Shown here piece after piece: positions 57,208 through 64,000 of a stretch of 64,000 nt of DNA. Where the stretch lies: positions 1 through 64,000 of the forward strand of contig CAMLGZ010000013.1 of the NCBI GenBank assembly GCA_946479745.1. The letters are read 5' to 3'. Each line of letters opens with the position of its first letter. Positions within the stretch are counted from its first letter, which is position 1. This DNA comes from an uncultured Pseudoxanthomonas sp. Lineage in GTDB: Bacteria; Pseudomonadota; Gammaproteobacteria; Xanthomonadales; Xanthomonadaceae. The notes below the pieces were generated by a model that was given only the letters and a program-made list of their open reading frames with translations, searched no databases and was not told where the DNA came from. The position numbers and the translations under genes are program-made.

Positions 57208-57225
57208 ATTTAGAACGATCTAAAT
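57208..57225. promoter_or_regulatory. LacI-type operator candidate before the TonB receptor
   Basis: ATTTAGAACGATCTAAAT, 8 of 9 pairs with central CG, 79 bases before the receptor start. It shares the layout (CGAT centre, AA/TT ends) of the 54595 site. Confidence 0.5.
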
Positions 57226-57303
57226 GCCTGCAATTTGGATCTGAACAAACTCTTGAACGCCAAGCTTGTCGGTCGTTCGATCACCATCACCGGGGATTAC
57301 TCA

Positions 57304-60300
57304 ATGGCTAAATTCAATCTGTTTCGTCGCAATACTTTGACCAGTGCGCTGCTGCTGGCGATCGTGACGCCGCTCGTCGCAACGGCGCAGGAAGCTTCCG
57401 GAAACGAGCCCAGCACCACGCAGCTCGATACCGTCACGGTCACCGGTTCGCGCATCAAACGCGCTCAGGTCGAAGGTCCCGCACCGGTCAACATCATCAC
57501 CGGCGATCAGATCAGGAAAGAGGGGTTCGCTACCGCTTACGATGCGTTGAGCACGCTGACCGAAGCCATTGGCACGGTCGAAGCCGATTCCCAGTGGGGG
57601 CAGCACACCAGCAATGCCAGCCCGCTGAACCTGCGGAACATGGGCCCCGGTCGCAGCCTGCTGCTGATCAATGGCCACCGCGCCGCCGACTACCCGCTGC
57701 CTTATGGCGGCCAGAGCAATTTCCAGAACTTCAGCAATATCCCGGCCGCGGCCATCGAACGTATCGAAGTACTGGCTTCCGGCGCCTCGGCAATTTACGG
57801 CTCCGATGCGGTCGCCGGTGTAATCAACGTGGTGTTGAAGAAGAACTTCACGGGCGACGAGTTGCGTATCAAGGGCGGCACGTCGACGCGCGGCGGACGC
57901 GATCTGGCCGACTTTTCGTGGACGGGCGGGCGCAGCGGCGAAAAATGGAACCTGACCTACTCCCTGCAGTACTTCAACCGTGAACCGCTGTTCGCCGGTG
58001 AGCGGGATTTCATGGATTCGGAGAACGACGCCGAGCGCCCCAACTGGAGCGAAGCCGAGCTCGCCAAGGGCAACCGCTTCAACAATTACTACGACACCGC
58101 CCGCATCAGCCGGGTGGACAATGGCATGCGCATCTCGCCGCCGGCCGGCGCTTGCGACAACCGCGGTTTCGGCGGCGTGACCAGCCTGCAGGATTATCGG
58201 GAGTACAACCAGGCTACCCATACCCTGGGGCCCGCGATGGGCCAGTACTGCGCCAACGCGAAGAACTTCCACAACTGGACGATCAACGACGGCCAGGAAA
58301 GCGCTTCTCTGTACCTGTACGGCACCTACGATTTCAGCGACAAGCTGCATGTCTGGTCGAGCGTGTCGGTATTCGATGCCGAAGGCACCAGCAGCATCGG
58401 CGATTTCGCGATGGGCTATGTGCCGCAGGTGAAGTGGTACGACCAGGGCATCGGCGCGATGGTGGAAGGCAAGCGTTTCTTCACCGGCCGCGAAACCGGC
58501 GATGCGTTGACCTATACCAATGAACGTTCGTACGACGTCGCTTTCGGTCTCAACGGCAGCATCGCCGATCGCTTCGACTGGGAAGCTTCTTTCGACCATG
58601 CCGAGTACAAACTGAAGAAGAGCTACCCGGCGGCAGTGCCTGCGCTGGTCAATAATTTCTATCTGGGGCAGCAGCAGGGCGTCACCGACGCGAGCTACGC
58701 CGGCGTACCGGTGGGAACCCCCATCTACACCGCCGACATCAACCGTTTCTTCACGCCGCTTTCCCCGCAACAGTGGCAGTCGATCTCGACCCACGGCCAT
58801 GATCGCGCGGAATCCAAATCCGATCAGTTCCAGTTCGTGATCTCCGGCGACCTGTTCCAGGGTTGGGCCGGTCCCGTCAGCTTTGCCGCAGTGGCTGAAG
58901 CAGCGCGCCAAAGCTATGGCATCCATCCGGATCCGAAGACCGTGCCGGCGCTTGGCCAGACCGCACCAGGGCCGAACCTGTTCGTCACCGAATACGGCAG
59001 CCCTTACTACGGTTACGATCTGGGCGGCGGTTCGCGTACGCGCTGGGCGCTGGGCAGCGAGTTCCGCGTGCCGCTGTGGGATAGCAAGACACCGGGTCTG
59101 GGTTCGGCCACGGTCAATCTGGCGGGTCGCTACGACGACTACAGCCAGACCCTGGATGGATCGAAGGCAACCTGGATGACCGGGCTCGAATGGCGTCCGT
59201 TCGACAACCTGCTGGTGCGTGGTTCGTACGCCACCAGTTTTCGCGCGCCGGACATGCACTACGTTTATGCGCAGGGCGGCCAGTCCTATGTGCAGCTGAT
59301 CGACGCCTTGCGCTGTGGTCAGAATGGAGACTACGGACAGTGCGCGCCGTTGAATGGGAATTCCGATCCGGCCACCAGCAACTACTACCGCTCGATCACC
59401 AGCCGTGAAGGCTCGCCGTTGCTCAAGTACGAGGAAGGCAAATCCTGGACCGCCGGCTTCGTCTGGGATATCCGCGACGATCTGTCGGTCAGCGCCGATT
59501 ACTGGAATATCGAGCTGAAGAACGCCATCGAAAACATCGGCATGAACGATATCCTCGCCGCAGAACTGGGTTGCGCGCTGGGCACGACCACCAATGGCGC
59601 GCCTTACGTCAATCCGCTGACCGGACAAGCGCCGACCGCCGCGTTCTGTCAGTTGATGCAGTCGCGCATCGAGCGGGATGGGCCCAACGGCGCGATCACC
59701 GGTGTCAAGGAAGGGCCCATCAACAAGGCCGGGCGTCGCGTTGCCGGTTTCGATGTGGCTGCCAAGTACAAGTTGTCCACGGAACGGTTCGGCGATTTCA
59801 GCTTCGGTTTGAATTACACCAATCTGTTGAGCCTGTCGACGCAGGATTCCGAAGCGACCGAATGGACAGACGGCAAGAAAGGCGCGCATAACGACATCCA
59901 CACCAAGCTGCGCGCCAGCGTGGGCTGGGAGCGGGGTAATTTCAACACTACGCTGCTCATGACGCGGCTGGCCAGGGTCAGGGGCAGCAACTTCGGCGGT
60001 TGCTGGCCGTTTGCCAACGGTGAGCGCGCCACCGCGGTCGATAACGACACCTGCACCAGCACCGACCCGACCAGCGCCAACTACAACCAGAGCACCAGGC
60101 GCTACTGGGATCGCTTGAAGGCGCCAGTCATCTTCAATCTGACCGCCGGTTACAAGATTACCGACCATGCCAGCGTCAATCTGTATATCAACAATCTGTT
60201 CGACGCCACCTACAAGGATCCGTACAAGGGCGATTATGTGTTCACCAGCGATCGCGTATGGCCGATGATCGGCCGGGAGTTCGCAATGGAGTACGTGTTC

Positions 60301-60312
60301 CGTTTCGATTGA
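57304..60312 (+). CDS. TonB-dependent outer membrane receptor (glycan uptake)
   Basis: A 1002-residue receptor. Signal peptide to about residue 29 (ALLLAIVTPLVATAQ), then the TonB box-like LDTVTVTGSRI near 42, a plug domain (APVNIITGDQIRKEGF; NLRNMGPGRSLLLINGHR; IYGSDAVAGVINVVLKKNF) and a 22-strand type barrel ending in Phe (EYVFRFD, aromatic residue near the end). No STN domain, so no direct sigma/anti-sigma signalling. Flanked by glycosylasparaginase, fucosidase and hexosaminidase, it likely imports N-glycan oligosaccharides or glycopeptides. A hairpin follows the stop. Confidence 0.93.
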   Translation: MAKFNLFRRNTLTSALLLAIVTPLVATAQEASGNEPSTTQLDTVTVTGSRIKRAQVEGPAPVNIITGDQIRKEGFATAYDALSTLTEAIGTVEADSQWGQHTSNASPLNLRNMGPGRSLLLINGHRAADYPLPYGGQSNFQNFSNIPAAAIERIEVLASGASAIYGSDAVAGVINVVLKKNFTGDELRIKGGTSTRGGRDLADFSWTGGRSGEKWNLTYSLQYFNREPLFAGERDFMDSENDAERPNWSEAELAKGNRFNNYYDTARISRVDNGMRISPPAGACDNRGFGGVTSLQDYREYNQATHTLGPAMGQYCANAKNFHNWTINDGQESASLYLYGTYDFSDKLHVWSSVSVFDAEGTSSIGDFAMGYVPQVKWYDQGIGAMVEGKRFFTGRETGDALTYTNERSYDVAFGLNGSIADRFDWEASFDHAEYKLKKSYPAAVPALVNNFYLGQQQGVTDASYAGVPVGTPIYTADINRFFTPLSPQQWQSISTHGHDRAESKSDQFQFVISGDLFQGWAGPVSFAAVAEAARQSYGIHPDPKTVPALGQTAPGPNLFVTEYGSPYYGYDLGGGSRTRWALGSEFRVPLWDSKTPGLGSATVNLAGRYDDYSQTLDGSKATWMTGLEWRPFDNLLVRGSYATSFRAPDMHYVYAQGGQSYVQLIDALRCGQNGDYGQCAPLNGNSDPATSNYYRSITSREGSPLLKYEEGKSWTAGFVWDIRDDLSVSADYWNIELKNAIENIGMNDILAAELGCALGTTTNGAPYVNPLTGQAPTAAFCQLMQSRIERDGPNGAITGVKEGPINKAGRRVAGFDVAAKYKLSTERFGDFSFGLNYTNLLSLSTQDSEATEWTDGKKGAHNDIHTKLRASVGWERGNFNTTLLMTRLARVRGSNFGGCWPFANGERATAVDNDTCTSTDPTSANYNQSTRRYWDRLKAPVIFNLTAGYKITDHASVNLYINNLFDATYKDPYKGDYVFTSDRVWPMIGREFAMEYVFRFD

Positions 60313-60336
60313 GCACCGGGTTCTGGAATCGGGTAG

Positions 60337-60363
60337 GGCCCGACGGTCGCCGATCGTCGGGCC
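60337..60363 (+). terminator. Hairpin after the TonB receptor gene
   Basis: GGCCCGACG pairs perfectly with CGTCGGGCC around a 9-base loop; the T run is short (TGTTGCTT). It may only partly stop transcription into the fucosidase gene. Confidence 0.6.
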
Positions 60364-60469
60364 TGTTGCTTCAAGTCGTACCAATCTGCATTCTTGCAAG
60401 CGGAGCCCGGTCTGTTCGCGACGGCCGGCATCGCAATTGCACCCAATCCCCATTCATTCGGAGACACAG

Positions 60470-61840
60470 ATGAAAGACCACCGTTGGCTGCGCTTCGCAT
60501 CCGCCGCGATGCTTTTGGCTGCGGCAATGCAGTCGGGACTGGCTATGGCGCAGGCACAAGTGCCGGCAGAAAGCGCCGAGCAAAAGGAGCAGCGCATGCA
60601 GTGGTGGACGGATGCGCGCTTCGGCATGTTTATCCACTGGGGCCTGTATGCGGTACCGGCTGGTGAGTGGAAGCAGGGCAAGGACTATGGCGAATGGATC
60701 ATGGAGAACGCCTACATACCCCGCAATGAATACGAGCAGTTCGCCAAGCAGTTCAACCCGGTGCGGTACGACCCGGACGCATGGGTTCGCATAGCCAAGG
60801 ACGCGGGGATGAAATACATCGTCATCACCAGCAAACACCATGAGGGCTTTGCGATGTGGGACAGCAAGGCCAGCGATTACAACATCGTCCGCCGAACACC
60901 TTATGGAAAGGGTGTTTTGAAGGAGCTGGCCGACGCGACGCGCCGGCAGGGACTGCACTTCGGAACCTACTACTCGATCATGGACTGGCATCATCCGTCG
61001 CAGTCCGGCATGGAGCCCGGACACTATCAACCTACCAAGATCGACCCGGCCCGAAAGCGCGAGTATGTCGAGGAGATGAAAGCGCAGTTGAAAGAACTGA
61101 TAACCGGGACCGATACGGAAGTCCTCTGGTTCGACGGGGAATGGGTGAACTGGTGGACGAACGAAGACGGCCGCGACCTGTACGCCTATTTGCGCTCGCT
61201 CAAACCGGATTTGATCATCAATAACCGTATCGGCAGAGGCCGCGATGGCCTGGCGGGCATGGACAAGGTGCAAGGAGCCGGCGACTTCGGCACGCCCGAA
61301 CAGGAGATCCCCGCACGCGGCTTTGGCCCCGGCGTCTACTGGGAGTCGTGCATGACGCTGAACGATCATTGGGGCTTCAGCCGCAACGATCACAACTGGA
61401 AATCACCCGAAACCCTGATCCGCAACCTGATAGATATCGCCAGCAAAGGCGGAAACTACCTGCTCAATGTCGGTCCCACCGCGGAAGGCCTGATTCCGCA
61501 ACCGTCGGTCGAGCGTTTGGCGGAAGTAGGGAAGTGGATGAAGGTCAATGGCGAATCCATCTACGGCACACAGGCCAGTCCGTTCGCTACGCCAGTTGCA
61601 TGGGGCAGGGTGACGAGCAAACCGGGCAAGCTTTACCTTCACGTGTTCGACTGGCCGAAGGACGGCCGGCTGACGCTTCCCCCGGGCGTCGAGTATCGCC
61701 GCGCCTATTTGCTTGCGGAGCCCGGCCGCGCGCTCAAGTTGCGGGACACCGGGCGGGGCGTGCACTTGTCGGTGCCAGCCAGGGCGCCGGATTCGGTTGC
61801 CAGCGTCATCGTCGTCGAAACCAGGCAGGCACGACAGTGA
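60470..61840 (+). CDS. GH29 alpha-L-fucosidase, exported
   Basis: A 456-residue glycosidase. Signal peptide to about residue 27 (LAMA-Q). The GH29 hallmarks are RFGMFIHWGLYA near 50, ITSKHHEGFAMWDS near 118 and the nucleophile Asp222 in LWFDGEW; HWGFSRNDHNWKS near 300 is also typical. A short C-terminal beta domain ends the protein. It removes alpha-linked fucose, on plant and insect N-glycans the core alpha-1,3 or on mammalian ones alpha-1,6 residue. ATG 60470 has GGAG nine bases upstream. Next comes a hexosaminidase. Confidence 0.94.
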   Translation: MKDHRWLRFASAAMLLAAAMQSGLAMAQAQVPAESAEQKEQRMQWWTDARFGMFIHWGLYAVPAGEWKQGKDYGEWIMENAYIPRNEYEQFAKQFNPVRYDPDAWVRIAKDAGMKYIVITSKHHEGFAMWDSKASDYNIVRRTPYGKGVLKELADATRRQGLHFGTYYSIMDWHHPSQSGMEPGHYQPTKIDPARKREYVEEMKAQLKELITGTDTEVLWFDGEWVNWWTNEDGRDLYAYLRSLKPDLIINNRIGRGRDGLAGMDKVQGAGDFGTPEQEIPARGFGPGVYWESCMTLNDHWGFSRNDHNWKSPETLIRNLIDIASKGGNYLLNVGPTAEGLIPQPSVERLAEVGKWMKVNGESIYGTQASPFATPVAWGRVTSKPGKLYLHVFDWPKDGRLTLPPGVEYRRAYLLAEPGRALKLRDTGRGVHLSVPARAPDSVASVIVVETRQARQ

Positions 61841-62188
61841 CCATGAATCGGCAGTTCGAGTGCCGGCCAACAGCCTGAAATCTGGCGCAGTGTGGGACCG
61901 AAGTCCGCTTTTTCACGGATCGGCATAATGGCCAATTGGCTCCAAATCATTGGCTCTGAAAGACGGAAACGATCCTGGCGTCCTTGTTTGCTGCAACGCG
62001 GTGATCGATTCGCGTATCAGGCGTGCCCATGGGCAGCGGCGGCGTCGGTCCATGCCATTTCCGCGGAGCAGATCAGGTACGTATTCAACTTTTAGTAATA
62101 CCTTTCCCGTTCTGGCTTTGACTCGGCTTCTCGACCGAAGCCTTCCAGTCGCTCGGCCTATCACTGAAAAACTCCCCAGGGGCTCGCT
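61841..62188. other. 348-bp gap between fucosidase and hexosaminidase genes
   Basis: No gene supported. CCAATTGGCTCCAAA (61932-61946) nearly repeats CCAATTGGCTTCCAA at 54564-54578, suggesting a shared regulatory site. CTTCTCGACCGAAG (62126-62139) is a small hairpin further down. The composition is like the neighbours. Confidence 0.45.
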
Positions 62189-64000
62189 TTGCCGATAAGC
62201 ATAAGATCCGCAGCAGTGTTGATGGTGTGCCTGCTTGTGGCTGGAATGAGCGCGCCTGCATCGGCGCAAGATCTGATTCCGCAGCCGCAGCGTCTGGAAC
62301 ATGGCGAAGGCTCTTTCCGCCTGGATCGCAATGTCCATATCGTCGCGCCCGATGATGCGCGCAGCCGCGAGATTGCGGAATTTCTGCGCGAGGCCATCGG
62401 CAGCGATAGCGGGATCGCGCTGGAGAAGGGCAGAAAAGGGAAGGCCATCGAACTGCGCCTGGACCCGGATATCGCGGGTGAGGAAGCCTATCGCCTGACT
62501 GTGGCGAAGGACAGAATCGTCTTGGCGGCATCGCATCATCGCGGCATGTTCTGGGCGGCGCAGACTTTGCGGCAGTTACTGCCGGTAGAGCAGGGCGCCG
62601 AGTCCATTCCGGTTCCGGCCATGCGCATCCAGGATGCGCCACGGTTTTCCTACCGCGGACATATGCTGGACGTCGGGCGGCATTTCATGCCGATTGATTT
62701 CGTGAAGAAGCAGATCGATCTGCTTTCCTACTACAAGCTCAATACTTTTCACTGGCATCTGACCGATGACCAGGGCTGGCGCATCGAGATCAGGAAATAT
62801 CCGAAATTGACGGAAGTCGGGGCCTGGCGCATCGAACCGGACGGCAGCCGCTATGGCGGTTTCTACACCCAGGACCAGATCCGCGATGTCGTCGAATATG
62901 CGCGGCTACGCAACATCATGGTGATCCCGGAAATCGAAATGCCGGGGCATGCCTCCGCAGCGTTGGCATCCTATCCCGAGTTGTCGTGCCGCAAACAGCC
63001 GATCGATGTCCCCACCAACTGGGGCGTGTTGAAGGATGTGTATTGCGTCGGCGACGAGTTCACCTTCGAGTTCATCGAAAACGTGCTTGACGAAGTGATC
63101 GCACTGTTCCCGGCTCCTTACCTGCATATTGGCGGCGATGAAGTGCCGAAGGACCACTGGCGGGAAAGCGCTTCCTCGCAGAAGCGCATGCGCGATGAGG
63201 GCCTTAAGGACGAACACGAGCTGCAAAGCTATTTCGTCAAGCGTATCCAGCGCTATCTTGCCGGCAAGGGCAAGACCCTGATCGGTTGGGACGAGATTCT
63301 GGAAGGTGGTGCCGATCGCAATGCGATCGTCGAAGTGTGGCGTGGGGATGCCGAAGGCGCAAAGGCGTTGGCCAATGGAAACAAGATCATCAGCGCCGGT
63401 TCGTTCTATCTGGATTCTCCGTTGAAGCTTCTCACCGTGGAAAAAATCTATTCGACGGAAATCGTTCCGGCCCCTTACGCTTCCCACAGCGCGCAGGTGC
63501 TCGGCGCCGAGGCGCCGCTGTGGACCGAGCGTGTCACTCCGGAAAATGCTGAAACCCTGCTGTATCCACGCCTGATCGCATTCGCCGAAGTAACCTGGGG
63601 AACCGCGGCGCGGGACTACCCCGGTTTCCAGCGGCGGCTGCAATCGCATTACCGCCGGTTGGAGAAATGGCAGGTGGCGTATGGCCCGGAAGACAAGAAC
63701 GTCGTCGATTATCACGTCGCTTGGAGTCCGGCGGAACACGCCCCGCGCATCGATGCGGAACGTGGCTTTGCCGATCTGCAGCTGCGCTACACCACCGACG
63801 GCAGCGGGCCCACACCGAGCTCACCTGGGTTCACCGATTCGTTGACGTTGCGCCAGGCGGGCAGGCTCAGGGTTACTCCGTTCCGCGGCGATCGCGCGTA
63901 TGCCTCTCCACGCGACTTGCTGATGATGGACCACAAAGGCGTGGGCAAGCCGATCGAATATTCATCGCAACCGAACCAGAACTACCGCCAAGCAGGCGAA
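62189..64000 (+). CDS. GH20 beta-N-acetylhexosaminidase, exported (3' end outside the window)
   Basis: The frame starts at TTG 62189, with AGGGG seven bases upstream, and is open to the window edge (604 codons visible). The signal LPISIRSAAVLMVCLLVAG ends at PASA-Q near 26; ATG 62222 would lack a basic n-region. An N-terminal GH20b domain (RLDRNVHIVAPDDARSREIAEFL) leads to the barrel: YRGHMLDVGRHFMPIDFVKKQIDLLSYYKLNTFHWHLTDDQGW near 155, then catalytic Asp317-Glu318 in IGGDEVPKDHW. It removes terminal GlcNAc/GalNAc. After the barrel, LRYTTDGSGPTP suggests a CHB_HEX_C/Fn3-like domain; the protein continues beyond the window. Confidence 0.93.
   Translation, partial: MPISIRSAAVLMVCLLVAGMSAPASAQDLIPQPQRLEHGEGSFRLDRNVHIVAPDDARSREIAEFLREAIGSDSGIALEKGRKGKAIELRLDPDIAGEEAYRLTVAKDRIVLAASHHRGMFWAAQTLRQLLPVEQGAESIPVPAMRIQDAPRFSYRGHMLDVGRHFMPIDFVKKQIDLLSYYKLNTFHWHLTDDQGWRIEIRKYPKLTEVGAWRIEPDGSRYGGFYTQDQIRDVVEYARLRNIMVIPEIEMPGHASAALASYPELSCRKQPIDVPTNWGVLKDVYCVGDEFTFEFIENVLDEVIALFPAPYLHIGGDEVPKDHWRESASSQKRMRDEGLKDEHELQSYFVKRIQRYLAGKGKTLIGWDEILEGGADRNAIVEVWRGDAEGAKALANGNKIISAGSFYLDSPLKLLTVEKIYSTEIVPAPYASHSAQVLGAEAPLWTERVTPENAETLLYPRLIAFAEVTWGTAARDYPGFQRRLQSHYRRLEKWQVAYGPEDKNVVDYHVAWSPAEHAPRIDAERGFADLQLRYTTDGSGPTPSSPGFTDSLTLRQAGRLRVTPFRGDRAYASPRDLLMMDHKGVGKPIEYSSQPNQNYRQAGE

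Larger units (their letters stand above)
56751..57303. other. 553-bp region before the TonB receptor: no gene, terminator and operator
   Basis: Frames here are short and lack support. Composition becomes AT-rich from about 57000. It holds the terminator at 57129 and the palindrome at 57208, so it is probably a promoter region with a long leader; CGGGGA lies eight bases before the receptor ATG. Confidence 0.6.

Noticed and set aside
57235..57303. 23-residue N-terminal extension of the TonB receptor
   Set aside because: ATG 57304 has CGGGGA upstream and begins a typical signal peptide; the extension would bury it.

Overview
The window is a GC-rich gammaproteobacterial chromosome segment, most probably from the Xanthomonadaceae/Lysobacteraceae (Xanthomonas, Stenotrophomonas, Lysobacter, Pseudoxanthomonas relatives). 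This rests on the order rpsA-ihfB-lapA-lapB-wbpL-wbpM-galU, a TetR-fadB-fadA operon whose FadB has the dehydrogenase half first, the many short palindromic repeats between genes, and an N-glycan locus of TonB receptor plus glycosidases at the right end. The genus cannot be fixed from the sequence alone.

Bases 1-24.2 kb are mostly core genes. They comprise translation, nucleoid and envelope functions (rpsA, ihfB, lapAB, wbpL/wbpM-like, galU); a fatty-acid beta-oxidation operon with a PsrA-like repressor and two matching operators; ndk; a tightly coupled run rlmN-pilW-rodZ and then yfgM-bamB-der; and molybdenum cofactor genes (moeA and a rhodanese-MoeB fusion). Membrane proteins (LtrA, a KefB-type antiporter) follow. 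From 24.2 to 37.3 kb come an alpha/beta hydrolase, a DUF1244 protein, folD, guaB, guaA, a GIY-YIG domain fused in frame to tadA, orn, an mscS-ppsA pair divergent from ppsR, and two tRNA genes (Ala-GGC, Glu-UUC). The most striking structure is a 266-bp fully palindromic three-armed element (25333-25598) that ends exactly at the folD start codon.

Just after tRNA-Glu (37.3-43.5 kb) lies a lower-GC accessory stretch: small unknown proteins, an alpha/beta hydrolase and an S8 protease inside 30-bp inverted repeats, and an AT-rich secreted protein of unknown family. From 43.5 to 50.4 kb an IclR regulator diverges from a catabolic run (phosphotransferase-family protein, acyl-CoA dehydrogenase, two SDRs, DUF1428, GST), with two IclR-like operators in the shared gap. 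YceI, an ECF42-type sigma factor with its DGPF/YCII partner, and a peroxiredoxin/DsbA-like pair follow.

The right end (54.6-64.0 kb) is a glycan-use locus: a glucokinase-family kinase (glucokinase or GlcNAc kinase), a Tat-exported glycosylasparaginase, a TonB-dependent receptor, a GH29 alpha-L-fucosidase and a GH20 beta-hexosaminidase cut by the window edge. Together these could take up glycan pieces, remove fucose and GlcNAc, split GlcNAc-Asn and phosphorylate the released sugar. LacI-type palindromes with a central CG lie before the kinase and the receptor.
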